From Begonia masoniana (lineage: Eukaryota > Streptophyta > Magnoliopsida > Cucurbitales > Begoniaceae), in NCBI GenBank assembly GCA_022432975.1, contig CM039508.1:27394788-27458787 (forward strand): a DNA stretch of 64,000 nt, written 5' to 3'. The notes beneath the pieces are model-generated. The model was not told the DNA's origin. It was given only the letters and a program-made list of their open reading frames with translations, and ran no database searches. Position 1 is the stretch's first letter. The number at the start of each line of letters is the position of its first letter. The translations under genes were made by a program, and so were the position numbers. Shown here piece by piece: positions 1 to 12,127 of this stretch.

Positions 1-1019
1 GCCTCTCGGCCAAGTAAGTCACGAGAACTTACCTTGTGGGCGCTGAACTTCGAGCTCCGTCCACGAGCGTCGTTCGTCTGAGGCAAAACACAACAATTAT
101 CGTTAAAACAAGATTAAACCATTTAACGTTCAAATTTAACGAAACCTTAACTAAATAAATTTTTTTCTAAAATTCTAACTTAGCTCAACGAGGCATTTTA
201 TCCAATAATTAACGCTCGATATCTCGAAATCGCCATTAACGAGTTTTCCCCAAAAACCCCTAAAAATTCTCAAATTTTAACATTTCTCAGAAATCGACCT
301 AACTTCGTCCAATAACGTTCAATACGTCCATTATATTCACAACTACGGTAAACCTATCGATTTCAAATCCTAATTCACGTTTTTCACAAAACCCTAAACG
401 AAATCCTAATCGTTAAACGCTCCGAAAACTACGAATAATCTTTTTAAAACCATAGAACCTTACCTAGAATCGAGTTTGGGGAAGAAAACGTGAAGAACGG
501 AGGACGAACGGAGGAAGAACCGGCGTCGAAATGGAAGTCGCCGTTGTCTGGAATGAGGATCGCCAGAGAAGAAAAGGGAAGTTGTGAAAATGAAGAAGAA
601 GAAGAGAGGAGTTATAGTTTTTAATTAAAATTAGGCTTGGCAAATTACCTTTTTGCCCTTCTTTTGATTTTCTATTTGTTTCGTTCTTTGTTTCGTTATT
701 TAGCTAACAATTCAGCTTCTCCAAATTTTCTCATTTCACCATTATATCCAACTCATTACTAGGGCTTTATTAAAACTGTCCGTTCGCAAATCGGACCTCG
801 TTTACTATTTTTACTGAAACGTCCTTTATATTACGAGAAATGTAATTCTCGTAATAATTTGCGTTACAACTCCTAAAATTCCCGAAATTTTTTTAAAATC
901 CATATTAATTATTAGGATTTTAATAATGCCTTCTTTTCGCGAAACGGACATGATTGGTCAAATTTACAAAAATGTCATTTACATGAAAATATTAATATTC
1001 CGTACAGCCGGGTATTACA
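1..1019 (-). mobile_element. Chromovirus-type (Ty3/Gypsy) LTR, 5' part, cut by window start
   Basis: This is the 5' part of an LTR read on the minus strand. It ends at 1019 in GGGTATTACA, the complement of the TGTAAYACCC start seen in the other chromovirus LTRs of the window. Its order of segments (a GAAAACGTGAAG-like block, a TTTTTGCCC block, then a CGCAAATCGGACC block) resembles that of the LTR at 23977-26818. No coding frame is present. The rest of the element lies outside the window, so it cannot be told whether this is a solo LTR. It sits directly against Copia internal sequence at 1020. Confidence 0.6.
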
Positions 1020-1339
1020 TATTTTGTGTTAGAACTTGGATGCTTGACATTTATTTTTTGTTTGAACTTCAATGGTCTGGATGTTGCCCTTTGACTCTTT
1101 TTCATGCTGCTAGTTTTTCAATAATAATCTAGTTTGAGATTTAGGATTATACATTGTTTTGCATGATTTGTGTATGTCTTTCTTTGGCTACTGAGGAGTT
1201 TAAAAAGAGTCATTACTCTGCTAATTTTAGCAAGGGGGAGCATTATAAATGCATGTTTATAATGTGTGTATATAATGAGGAGCAAATACTAAAAACAATT
1301 TTGAACTTTATATGTTTGTTATCATCAAAAAAGGAAGAT
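1020..1339 (+). mobile_element. 3' internal tail of a SIRE/Maximus-like Copia element
   Basis: The non-coding end of a Ty1/Copia element. It contains CAAGGGGGAG at about 1231 and ends in ATCATCAAAAAAGGAAGATT. This is a decayed form of the CATCAAAAAGGGGGAGATTG block that forms the polypurine tract just before the 3' LTR in SIRE-like elements. The pol region is missing because the LTR at 1-1019 (or a deletion) replaces it. Family assignment rests on pattern recognition of this tail and the following LTR. Confidence 0.55.
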
Positions 1340-2497
1340 TGTTAGCTTAAAGTAAATTAAGACTATAGAGTGTTTTGATGATGGATGTTCTTTTTAAATT
1401 ATGTTGTGATAAAAGTTCAACTTTAAAGTGATTAAGGTAGTTTATTGGTTTATCGAGATATTTGGAAATATCCTTCACTGAAGGGTATTTGGTTTATCTA
1501 ACAAGTGTGATTTGAGTTTGTCCTCAACTAAAGCTAAGGCACATAGACCTTAGATGGACAATTTACGAAAAATGTCAAAAGCTTCATGAGTGTGTTTTAA
1601 TTTCACATAGTGTCGACCGGTCAGCAAGAAGTGTCGACCGGTCAACAAATACAAAATTTCTAGAGAGCTCAAAAGTGTCTACTTGGTAAACAAATTGTCG
1701 ACCTGATAAAAACTGCAGAATTTCCAGAGAGCTCTAAAGTGTCGACAAAGTAAACAAAGTGTCAACCTAATGAACAAATGTAGAATTTCTCGAGAACTTA
1801 GAAGTGTCGACCTAACTCTTAGAGTGTCGACACTGTCTCACATGAAAAAGTTCAGAATGATAAAAGCGTCGACCGCAAAAATAAAGTGTCGACCAGACGG
1901 TCATTCAAAGTAGCGACACAGTTGTTAAATGACTTCAAAATAACACTTAATGTCACCAAAATGTCAACCGATCAAATTAAAGTTTCGACCAGACTATTTG
2001 CTTGTTTAAAGACCTCTATAAATAGAAGAGTGAAGTTTCATGCAAAAACAACAAACTTGAGAATAGTATAAAAGTGTTGTCAAATTTCTTCTGTGATCCC
2101 AAGTCTTCGGCATATCTTTCACCTCTTCTAATCCCTCTCTTGAGACTAATATTTGAGAGTGTGTGAGACTTGTTCTTTTAGAGTGCGTATACTCATATTT
2201 CAGTTTGTAATTGAGTGAAGGGTGACGCCCTGAGAAAGAGTCTTGTAGGGCTTTGATTGACGTCGGAAAAATCAATCAAGTAAACTCAAGAAGTTTAGAT
2301 TGGAATGAGTCTTTAAGGATGAGCCCTAAAGCACGGACGTAGGCAAGGTTGGCTGAACCGCGTTAACAAATCAGTTGCATCTCTCTTTCCTTAACTCTTA
2401 ATTATTACTTGCTACTAGTCTTTATCTAATTATATCAATCATCTTGCTTCAGGAAATCACGATATTTGAGCTTGCACGAATTTGATAGCTAATGACA
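1340..2497 (+). mobile_element. 3' LTR of SIRE-like Copia element
   Basis: Starts TGTTAGC right after the degenerate polypurine tract and is taken to end at CTAATGACA (2497). Near the end it carries CGGACGTAGGCAAGGTTGG followed by GAACCGCG, a block typical of plant Copia LTR downstream regions. The end coordinate is inferred from a TG..CA rule and not from a target-site duplication, because the 5' half of the element is missing. Confidence 0.55.
1610..1995. repeat. Degenerate GTCGACC-rich repeat array inside Copia LTR
   Basis: About ten copies of AAGTGTCGACC or near variants, several extended to GTGTCGACCGGTC. They are partly organised in roughly 75-bp units that also contain an AATTTCTAGAGAGCTC-like segment. 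The array lies in the U3-like half of the LTR. Confidence 0.7.
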
Positions 2498-4104
2498 AAA
2501 AACTTTAAAGACCATGCCCCCCCTCCCCCCCAAAAAAAAAAAAAGTTATTTTCGTTCCTATAGTTTCTTTTACGATGCACATGCATCTTGATTTTCAAAA
2601 ATCTTATTTTTGCTACATGTCACACTGAAATCCCTAACATATTATGTTTCACAACATGTTAGTTTTTATGTACATGTATGCTTGTCTTACATGTTTACTT
2701 TTAGCTTACATGGTATTTCATTGATTACCGAACCTATCTTCCAATGATATTGGACCTGCACTTAGGGTAACTTGTTTTGCTGCGTAACTTCTATTCAATT
2801 AGAAGGTGTTTTCATGTTACCCATAATATATGTATTGGGGCAGCTTACGATGTCGCGTCCTTGAGTGAAAATTCCTAAATTTGGCCAAGATGTTTGTTTA
2901 TATCATGACTAGTTTCTAGACACTCACTTCTCTCTCTTTTACGTATTCCGGCACTGTTTGTGCAAAGGTCTATGAGATGACTTTATTTTCACTAGGACTA
3001 TTTTTACAAAAAAAATGGCTGCGTCACTATTTTCTGTATAGCTAAGGTATAATATATAGCAATGTTTTTTCCACTAATGGTTTTTAGAACCAATTTTTAA
3101 ATTTGCAAAAAAATTTAAATATAAATCCATGCATGAAGATATTTTTCTAACTCATGGTTTTTCACTACTTTATGAAGTAGTTGTTCGTATATAAGATATA
3201 GTGATGGAATCCCTATTAAGTTTAATATGCGCACCCCAAAATTCTACCATGTTTCAGAGGAAAAAAGTGTGGTGGTTAAGGTCGAGGAGTACTTGATCAT
3301 CCTGGAGTTTCTGCTTTGTTTTCCTTTTTTCCAAAACGTTTTATTTCCTTTGGGGAGGTTCTATTTTCCTTCTTTTATTTATGATCTATATAATTTATAT
3401 TTGATTTTAATATTTTACTTTTTCTGCACAGTATTTCTATTTAAATTTAATGTTATTACATTATCTTTATTTTGTTTTAATAAAAATGTAGATCTCAGCC
3501 CATACTCTAAGGCTAATTTAGTATTACGTCTTCTACTATGAACCATAAACCTCTTTGAGAATCAAATCGTTTAATTTGGTGTTTTGGTTTTGCCTTACCT
3601 CTTGATAGTGACAAACACTAATACACTATGTTGTGATCTCTGTGTAACATCACCAATAATATTATACTATTTATTATGCTTATTGACTAATGAAATAACT
3701 TCTTTTAATTAATCATGTAATTTATATTAATTTATTAACTTGTATAAAATTAAATAATTTTAGACGATTTAATCCTTAACTTCATTCTCTTTCAATGATT
3801 TTCTTTTAAAATACTTGAATTTTTAATGAAGATAAGGTCACAGCTTACGAAGGAATGTTTTCTCAACCACCAAATTTCTCACCAAATTTTTTAGAATAAA
3901 CACAAAAAGATTTAGATCTAAAACCATGATCTTTAGAAGAGAAAAATTATGAGTAAAATGAAAACTCATGAAAGAAGAAATTTGATGAAGATTTCTAGGT
4001 GGCTCATTTGTTACTATTCCTCGACAGATTATTTATTGCATTGTTATTTTACTAATACTAGTTTTTTATTATTCTTCACTGTTTGTGAACTTGACTAGAA
4101 CAAA

Positions 4105-4142
<38 letters not shown>

Positions 4143-5287
4143 TATTATATATATGAACTTAATTTAATCATTTATTTTTGTAACAAGTTGGTAATTCAAA
4201 TCCACATGAACATCTCCCATCTCATTAATTATTTCAAATTAGAAACAAATAGTGATAAATAAAGTCAAAGTTCAAAAAAAAAAAGAAATAGTGTCAACAT
4301 TAGGTCCTACATGCATTATTTAGAATTAAAATTTGCCGACCGTTTGAAGGCTGTTTGTGTTATTATTTTGATACTGTCTCAACACTCATTATCCAAGATG
4401 TAAGAGTGCTTTAAGACCTGTAAAACCAATATGAATATGACTGACTTTTAAAGTATTCACTCTCCATAAAGTGTCGTGCAATGAACGATGCATTAGAAAG
4501 ATTTATAAACTAATAATGCAGTGATTGATATTTTTCTTATTCACATGTGCTTGAGAATTATTAATGGTATATCTCCTCAAAAAAATGTGTAGGAATACAA
4601 AATAAATTTTGTACAAAGTGGAAGTATTTCGAAATAATGAGTCAGAATATTGATATTTGTTGTTAAAGTTATCCGAGTAAGTATATGTATTGTTAACTAG
4701 TAACATAACATGTGAAAGTAATTGTGAGGGAGAAATAGTAACAGCATCTATCTCCTTTTACATATTAGTTAAAAATAATATCATATTACGTGACTTAAAT
4801 GACCTAATTAATGAAATGTATAAAATAGATTTTTAACGAATTAATAGGGCCAGTTCGTATTGATTTTGATGTGAGATTATAAATATAATTTTCAATCTTT
4901 CTTTGATGGTTAAAAAATAATTAGAAAACTGTATAATAGATTATGATCCTCACTCTATTTTAAGATTGACTTTTCTCACTATCAAGAAATTAGTCACCGT
5001 CACAGACAAAGAAGAGAAATTGAGACTATAGTTTGTTACATTGGTTGACAAAAATTAAAGCTACGGATCAATGAATGTTTTGTAGATCTACATATGGCAA
5101 CTAATAATTATATGTTCTAAGATCTTTAAAAGATTGTTGATGCAATAATCAGTATAGGTTTATGGATTTTGCAAAATTAAAATTTTCAATCTCGACCTCT
5201 CAAAAAGTAGGATTTTTCTTTCATATTCTCTCCTTGATTAACATTTATAGTCTACTATCGTTTAAGCTACATCTAATTCTCTCAACA
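2498..5287. other. AT-rich stretch without recognisable gene
   Basis: I see no coding frame with recognisable domain content. It contains a C/A homopolymer run near 2520-2544 and a (TA)n microsatellite at about 4109-4138. The 104-residue frame at 3227-3541 is Phe/Leu-rich and looks like chance translation of AT-rich DNA. Confidence 0.6.
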
Positions 5288-5744
5288 TGTGACAACTCAC
5301 CATATAAAGGCAAATAGACTCAAGTGTGAGGGTCTAACTCATATAAGTGAAGGAGCACAATCTCACATCATTTAGCAGAATGGAAAATGCATGGGTTATA
5401 AATAAATTTCTCCTATCTACCTAATACAATGCATTTTGGGCTCACATAAAGAACAAAATCGTGCGGGTTCCGGCCCAAAGCATAAAATATTATACTGGGG
5501 GACACTACAAATAGTATAAAAGCCACTACCCAACAAGAAGTGTGGCTGACAATGACGTCAGGCCCGAATGGGGGAGATTGTGACAATCCGCCATGTGAAA
5601 GCAAAAATGATCAAGTGTGAGGGTTCAGCTCATACCAGTTGGAGTGCACAATCCTACATCGCTTAAGATAGTGGAAAATGCATGGTTTATATGTAGAATT
5701 CTTCTTCCTACCTAGTACAACATATTTTGGGCTAACTCCAAAAA
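5288..5744 (+). mobile_element. TRIM-like miniature retroelement, 5' portion (LTR, PBS, PPT, start of 3' LTR)
   Basis: Two diverged direct repeats of about 225 bp begin TGTGACAAYYC at 5288 and 5579. They share CAAGTGTGAGGGT, GGAAAATGCATGG and CTACCTARTACAA segments. The first ends near 5509 in GGGGGACACTACA. It is followed at 5512-5525 by TAGTATAAAAGCCA, a decayed match to the tRNA-iMet primer site TGGTATCAGAGCCA. The second is preceded by the polypurine run AATGGGGGAGA (5568-5578). Only about 60 bp separate the primer site from the PPT, so no protein is coded. The second LTR is interrupted at 5744 and resumes at 27543. Confidence 0.7.
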
Positions 5745-6837
5745 TGTAACACCCGGCATTTTGGGCTATGGAATTATCCCTTGAATTATTGGTCGGGATT
5801 ATGTCGCTATTAATATAGTGAATATTTTATTGGAATTGTGGGATGTTTAGTGGGGGAGACCAAACCAAGGAGTAACCGAAACAAAGAACTAAATGACAAT
5901 TTAGTTAAAAACCATTAGTTAGAAATGATGGAGGGGTAAATTGAGAAGGAATTAAGGTAGGTAGGAGGAAGCCAATGGATGGTTGCCAAATGTCCATAAC
6001 TTGCTGAGCAACCTACCTATTGTCTCCTCTTCTCTTCTCTTCTACGTAAACCTTCATTTTCATCATCTTCTCTGTTCTCTCTTTCAGGCGATTGAGACAA
6101 ACCTCCAAAAACCTTGTTTCACCTATTTCTTTTGTTTCCTTCAGCAAAGGTCCGCGCATAACCGAGACGTTCAAGACTTGCAACTCTACAGCAACAGGTA
6201 AGTTCATATCTGTAGGTTGGCCCTTAAGGCCCTACATCACGGAAGTACTAGGTTTTCATTTATGTCGGGTTGTTTCGGGTAGAAGAGTTAGAGTTACGTG
6301 TTGTGTTATCTGCTTTTTCCTTATGTTCTGCTGTTTTATTCCTGTTGTCTGCTATTTTAAGTTCAAGCACTGTAAATGCTCATGCATACACGTTTTCTCT
6401 GAAAGTCATGTAAATGTTTTCTGCACACGGTTTGAAGTTAAGTAAGATAAAACCTGTAATGAAATGTATGGTTAAGTGTGGACGAGGAATGATATCCTGT
6501 TCTTGTCCTTCTCTAGAACTCCTGTAAAATTATCCCTGCCTAGGATACCCTGTACCTTGTCCTTCCCTGGGACTCGGCAAAATTACTAACTAGTGTCATG
6601 TCCTGTTATGTCAAGTATGTATGTGCGCCAGTTCCTCTATAAGCCCCACTTATACCTCCATGTCCAGTGAAATGTAATGTAATGTTCATGTATTTGAAAA
6701 TATTCATGCATAGCACGTGCATCACTTTGCATCGTATGTTCTTACTGAGCTCTAGGCTCATAGTTGAACTCCCTGTTGTAGGTATGGATCCTCCAGATGA
6801 GGACTTTGTGCCTCAAGCTGATGAGTAGTGGAAGTTG

Positions 6838-8733
6838 TGTTAGTGGTTTTACACACTTACACGCAAGTGCACGTGTCGCTAACGAAGTAATAGAGTAAGT
6901 AAAGTATCGATCCCACGAGGATAATGTTAATTGAATTAATCGCTATAAAAATCTTATAAAAATATTGAGATTTTAAATGAAACTAAATATAAATAAATTC
7001 AGAATTGCGATGAAACAAAGTAAATTAGAGTAAACGAGGTAAAAACGATAAATAAAAGCCTTGGCTAGGGTCGATTTCTTCATTACAATGATTTTACACT
7101 GATGCTATGGTAATGCTCTGCAGCATTGTCAAAGAACAGCAAGAATTAAATAATTCTAGGATTCTTTCGAATTGCCTAGATAAATTCAAATTAGAATTTC
7201 ATTCGACTTTGAATGAATGTAACTAATATTGAATTTTCTATATGCTCTATTCTTATCGCCAATCGAATTAACGTTAACTACCTTGTAACATATTAATCCA
7301 ATTAATCAATCGTGCATCTTAACATTTATATTTATCTGTCGATAAAATATAAACATGAAACATCAAACTATCTGTCGATATGAATTGAATTAGATGAGGA
7401 ATATCATGAAAGATTGTTCCAAACAAAAATGCATTAGCAATGCTACAGTATTAATCACATAACAGCAAGAATTTTTATATTTCTAGGGTTCCGTCGAATT
7501 GCCTAGATAAATTCGTTTTAGAATTTTCTTTTCGATTTTGAAAAGACAAAAACTTAATCTGAATTTTCTTGTGAACCTATTCTTAAATGCCAAATAGATT
7601 AATGTTAGCTATTTTGCAACACTTTTAATCTATTCAATTTCTCATGCATCTTTAATTCCTATTTACCTATCGATACAATAGTAATATGTGAAATCAAAAT
7701 TGTCTATCGACATAAATTGAATTAAGCAATTAAAATAATGAGAAATCATTCAATGAAAAATACGTAGCATTCATAGATCAGGCATAAAACATGTAATGAG
7801 TACTTTCTCTCCTAACCAAGAAATAAAAAATTTAGCTACTAGACATAATTAAATAAAACTAAAAGCAATAGTGTTCATAGAAAAATAAAGCAATAAAAAT
7901 AAAAGAAGAAGAAGAAAATTTTAGAAATGGCGCGAGGGTTCTTCTCTGGTCCAGAGCCTCCCTGTTGCTTGCCAAAAATCCTCCTCTTTGCTGGAATTGC
8001 CCAATTCTCTTTTTTGTTTCCAATATCTTTATACTTTTATTAGTCCATTTTTTATTCCAAAAAAATGACTTTCTCTCCCTGGTTTTTGGCTTCTCTCTCC
8101 AGATCTTTTATTCTCTTTATTCTTTCCTTGATTTTTGGCTTTTAGTGCTGCCCAGATTTTTACTGCTTCCGCTGCCCACGTTTTTTCTTCTTTCAGCATC
8201 CACCGCCAGCTTTTGTCATCTTGTGCTGCCCTTGATAGCCTTCTTCCGCTGCCCAAATTGTCTTTATTCTATTTCCTTCTCTCAGTATCTTCCGCTGCCC
8301 AGCTGCCCAGCTTTCTTTACTTCTGCCGATTGCTGCCCAGCTTTTTAAGTCATCCGATTGCTTTTGTTTACTCCACAAAATCTTGTTAATTCTGCAACCA
8401 AATAATACCTAATTATTATGTTACCATATTCAAAGCAACAAATTTCCCGATTTTTCTTGATTTGATTCCTCTCTCTCCATAATCTTCAGCTTTTGAATTT
8501 AACTTTCCTTCTATAAAAATTTGCATTCAACAAAAAATATAAAATTCAAATTTAAGGAGAAAATTTATGCTTTTAACAAATAATATACTAAATTCAATCA
8601 AAACACCAATGCTGCAGCATTACATAGCAATTGTAATAATTCATACCAATTTATTATTGCAAACACTCAATTCATACAAGTTTTCTTATGTAAAATTTGC
8701 ATAAAATGACTCTAAAATAATAGTCATCAAGGT
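6838..8733 (-). mobile_element. Probable solo LTR of an Athila/Tat-like Gypsy element
   Basis: This block is absent from the corresponding point of the right LTR (13870). It starts TGTTAGTGG and ends AGTCATCA. Its first 100 bp (CAAGTGCACGTGTCGC, then TCGATCCCACGAGG) resemble the start of the LTR at 13921 (CAAGTGTACGAGTCGC, TCGAACCCACGAGG), giving the same minus orientation. The flanking duplication is imperfect: AGTTG on the left and GGTTG on the right. No coding sequence is present. Confidence 0.7.
7100..7770. repeat. Imperfect tandem duplication inside the solo LTR
   Basis: Two units of about 326 bp. Each has an AACAGCAAGAATT start (7135, 7461), a TCGAATTGCCTAGATAAATTC block and the succession TTAATC..CATGCATCTT, followed by a TATCGATA-type segment. 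The units differ at many bases, so the duplication is older than the insertion's neighbours or the LTR is old. Confidence 0.75.
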
Positions 8734-9365
8734 TGCGGATCGAGCTCATGGGGGTTGGTCGCTGCAGTCAGACAAATGTTATTCCTGTGAGAATATATTT
8801 TTGAATGTTATGTCAAGTCATGTATAGCTTTTGAAATTTTAAAACCGATGTGTAGACTGTGTGTTCATGTTTTCAAAACTTCTGTTTTTGTGAATTCTAG
8901 GAATATATGTCAAGGGCTGTATAGCTTCTGAGATTTTAAAACAATGTATAAACTCTGTGTCGATGTTTTATTAAAACCTCTGTTTGCCAGTTGAATGCAT
9001 GTTTTGAAATATTCTGGAATTGCTTGGGATTTTCTCTTTTAGGTTGTGCATGGATTTTCTCTGATTTTAGAGCTATCCATGCAGTCTGTTTTCTTAAACT
9101 TTTGTCATGTTTTCTGATATGTCCAAAATCATGTTTTGAATCGGTTTCTGAAGTTGAAGTTTTTATGCCTTCTGTTTTCATGTCTTCCTGTTAAAACAGT
9201 TGTCATTCTCTTCTGTAAAACAGTCGTCCACGTCCATTCTGCCTTCAAAATAATGGTCTGTTTTGCCTTCAGTTTCTGTTCTTTTATTCGGCTAAGTGTT
9301 ATCGTCCAAAGTTATCGTCCACGATAACGTCGCCGAGAGTCTGCCTGTTATTTTAAAAGTTCAAA

Positions 9366-9530
9366 GTTTGTCTTTTAGTGCAAACGTCCACGGACTCCTG
9401 TGTCCACTATTTTTGTCTTTTAGTGCAAACGTCCACGGACTCCTGTGTCCACTGCTTTTGTTTTTTAGTGTAAACGTCCACAGACTCCTATGTCCACTGT
9501 TTCTGTCTTTTATTTCAAACGTCCATAGAT
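9366..9530. repeat. 44-bp tandem repeat in the left chromovirus LTR
   Basis: About 3.5 copies of a unit reading TTTTAGTGCAAACGTCCACG then GACTCCTGTGTCCACT. The same array is present in the right LTR at about 23510-23670, so it predates insertion. Confidence 0.85.
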
Positions 9531-10548
9531 TTTATCTTCTGTGCGATTGTCCATAGCTCCTGATTGTCCATGGCTACTGTAGCCTTCCACAGTCTGTCTT
9601 CCAGTTTACGCTTCCCACTTTTATTTCCCGTTTTATTCTGTTTATTCACCACAGTCGTCCATTTATGTTTCTTGTTTTTTCTATCTTCTTCTGTTATTTA
9701 TTTATGTAACCCGGTTCTATATTATCTCTCAGTCTTTGCTTATACGTTTTCCTGTAAAAAGGTTGTCAAATTCTGCCTTTAAAACTACATCTTCCGATCA
9801 CATTCACCGGTAAACTCATTTCTGTTTGTAGTTCACATCCACCGGTGAACAGTGCATTTCTGCCTATATCCACCGCTGCCTTTAAAATCATATCCACTGC
9901 TGCCCGCTGCCAGTTTAAAATCACATGTATCGCTACCCTTAAAATCATGTCCACCGCTGCCCTCTGCTCTTTAAAACTACATCCACCGCTGCCCTTTTAA
10001 AATCACTTCTACCGGTGAACAGTACAGCTCACTTCTGTCTGTAGTTCACGTCTTCCGCCTGACATCATCCACATCTTCCATCCAGTTTACTTATATTTTC
10101 TGCTTCGTCTACTGCCTATGTCTTCCGCCCCGTTTTATTTACTCCTTCGGTCATAGATCATCCGATTCCGGTATTCAATGTAGCCTTTCTTTCAATATGT
10201 CTTTCAGTTTATATTTCTCATTTATTTTTACTGCATGTGTTTCATCACGTCGTTCTCTACATGCCCGTCGTCCATCCAGTCTTTTATATAAATGTTCCAA
10301 GTATTCCGATTTCCTTCTGTAATTCATTCTGCAGTCCGGTTTTTAATTATGTCTTTCCAGCCCTTAATCCAGAGAAGGTCTTCTCTGTGTAATGTTTTAA
10401 AGTTCTCTCTCTGTAATGCTTTTAAGGGTTTGCTCTTAAAGGTTCAGTCTGTTCCGTTTATCAAAAAAAAATATACTTCCCGTTCTCTATTATATGTCCC
10501 GGAGTGATGGCTCCTTGGCCCCGATCGGGTCCGAGGTCGTCACAGAAA

Positions 10549-10560
10549 TGGTATCAGAGC
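10549..10560 (+). other. Primer binding site for initiator tRNA-Met
   Basis: TGGTATCAGAGC lies four bases after the LTR end at 10544. It is complementary to the 3' end of plant initiator tRNA-Met, the usual primer of chromoviruses. Confidence 0.95.
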
Positions 10561-10660
10561 CGCCAGGTTTTAAAAACGATTCTAGAGAAATGTCTGGTTG
10601 CGCAACCTGCCACGTGAGATCGCTCCACCAACTATAAGTGTTTAAATTTCCAAAAAAGTT

Positions 10661-11640
10661 ATGTTTATTAAAAACGAGCTTGTTGCTCGTCAACCCCGGC
10701 AATTTGAAATGTTCATGATCGGGAGGGAGTTTTGGAATTCGGGCTCGATTACTTCGGAAGACCACAGCGGTGAAGATTTTAGACGACTTCGACCTCCCAC
10801 ATTCGAAGGGCGACTTATAGATCCAGTCCATGCTGAGGAGTGAATTCGAACCATGGAAGATTTGTTTGACCTTGCTAAGGTGAAGGACATAGAGAAGGTC
10901 TCTTATGCCGTGTTATACCTCGACCGTAACGCGAAACTTTGGTGGGACGCCGTCCAGACCACTATTAATGTGGGGGAGATGCTGTGGGGATCCTTCAAGA
11001 AGTTGTTTTGTGAAGAATACTTCTACAATGCTATGTGGGAAAGTAAGGTATCAGAATTTACCCAGCTTCGACAGACAGGTTTGGTGGCAGACTATGTAAG
11101 AGAGTTCGAAGCGCTAACTCGTTTTGCCAGTCATCTAGTGAGGGAGAACGAAAGAAAAATCTACCATTTCGTACAAGGATTAAAGGAAGAAATTTATAGA
11201 GGAGTGAAGATGTCTGGAGTTCGGACCGACCATATACGGAGGTGGTTGTCAAAGCTTTTGAGGTAGAAGATGAAGAATTTAAGAACAAAAATCAAAGGGG
11301 CTACATTGAGAGGTCCATTAAGGGATTTCAACCACAGTAACAGCAGAACCGGGGCGTGAAGAGGCCTAAAGAAATAGCTGCTAACCTAGATAGGGGAAAG
11401 ATGCCACAGGGGGCTCCTCAGCTTCCTGTATGCCTGCATTGTCGGGGGAGTCACATAGGTGAATGTAGGCTCTATACCGGCCGTTGTTTTCGATGCGGCA
11501 AGAAGGGTCATCAAGTCCGGGATTGCTCAATGCCAGATAGGCGGCCCAACCGTGCTGCGCCAAGGGTGTCCGCTATGATAGAAGACAACGACGACGCACA
11601 ACATACAACATTCACAGGTACAATTTTTGATCTGTAATGC
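10661..11640 (+). pseudogene. Chromovirus gag, broken
   Basis: Encodes the capsid/nucleocapsid polyprotein that would package element RNA. The first part (10661-10843) ends with RLRPPTFEG. An in-frame TGA at 10841-10843, where the family has a Trp codon, separates it from the part beginning at 10853 (MEDLFDLAKV, LYLDRNAKLWWDAV, SEFTQLRQTG, YHFVQGLKEEIYRG), which is a clear retrotransposon gag domain. A frameshift near 11240-11270 precedes the third part (11356-11637). That part has the nucleocapsid knuckle CFRCGKKGHQVRDC (CX2CX4HX4C) preceded by a second Cys/His cluster CLHCRGSHIGEC. At least one nonsense change and one frameshift are present, so no functional Gag is expected. Confidence 0.88.
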
Positions 11641-12127
11641 ACCTGTATATACCCTATTAGACACGAGGGCCACACAATTGCTTGTGGCAATGGACTGCGT
11701 AGTTAGGCAAAATTTGTGTATTGAGTAGTTAGGTCAACCCTGTTGTGTCATGCCACCGTCTGGAGTGTTTATGCACTCTAAGCGGGTGGTGCAGGGCGAT
11801 GTAGTGTCAGTAGGGGACCAGAAATGGTATGCCAACCATATCATTATCGATGTGAAAGGATACGATGTAATTTTGGGGATGGGCTGACTGTTTAAACAAC
11901 ATGCCACCATCAATTGCAGATCCGAGCTACTATCTTTAAGCGCCCGAACGTGGAGGAGTTCTCCTACCAGGGTATGCCAGAGACACACACTATGCCTGTT
12001 GTATCCTCCTTAGAGGCTCAAAAACTGATGACACCAGGATGTTCTGGATTTCTAGCGTATGTGGTGGATGCTCAAAGGCAAGGTGAGGTGGAGCATCAGG
12101 ATATTCCAGTAGTCCGAAACTTCTCAT
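11641..12127 (+). pseudogene. Chromovirus protease remnant
   Basis: Translation in the frame after the knuckle shows LLDTRATQLLVAMDC, a decayed aspartic-protease active site (family form D-S/T-G-A). Downstream are VKGYDVILGMG and a stop where the family has Asp-Trp-Leu. A frame change follows, and then EEFSYQGM and SSLEAQKLMTPGCSGFLAYVVD, the linker that normally leads to reverse transcriptase. The frame stops at 12127-12129, and the sequence jumps from here to integrase. Confidence 0.75.

Larger units (their letters stand above)
5745..10544 (+). repeat. 5' LTR of the chromovirus (interrupted by 6838-8733)
   Basis: It begins TGTAACACCCGGC and ends GAGGTCGTCACA, directly before the primer site. 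Apart from the insertion it matches the right LTR segment by segment. It carries the CTTACTGAGCTCTAGGCTCA core at 6741-6760 and two tandem-repeat zones (9366-9530 and about 9780-10040). Open frames on either strand inside it (for example 6013-6445) are chance frames that recur in the other LTR. Confidence 0.9.

Noticed and set aside
3227..3541. 104-codon frame in the left spacer
   Set aside because: Phe/Leu/Tyr-rich from AT composition; no domain or gene context.
5288..5744. Cassandra-type TRIM with a 5S rRNA promoter
   Set aside because: No 5S box A/C-like sequence is visible in either LTR copy.
6013..6445. Frames of 64-117 codons repeated at 13018-13480
   Set aside because: They lie in the two LTRs of one chromovirus; duplication comes from the LTR pair, and no domain is seen.
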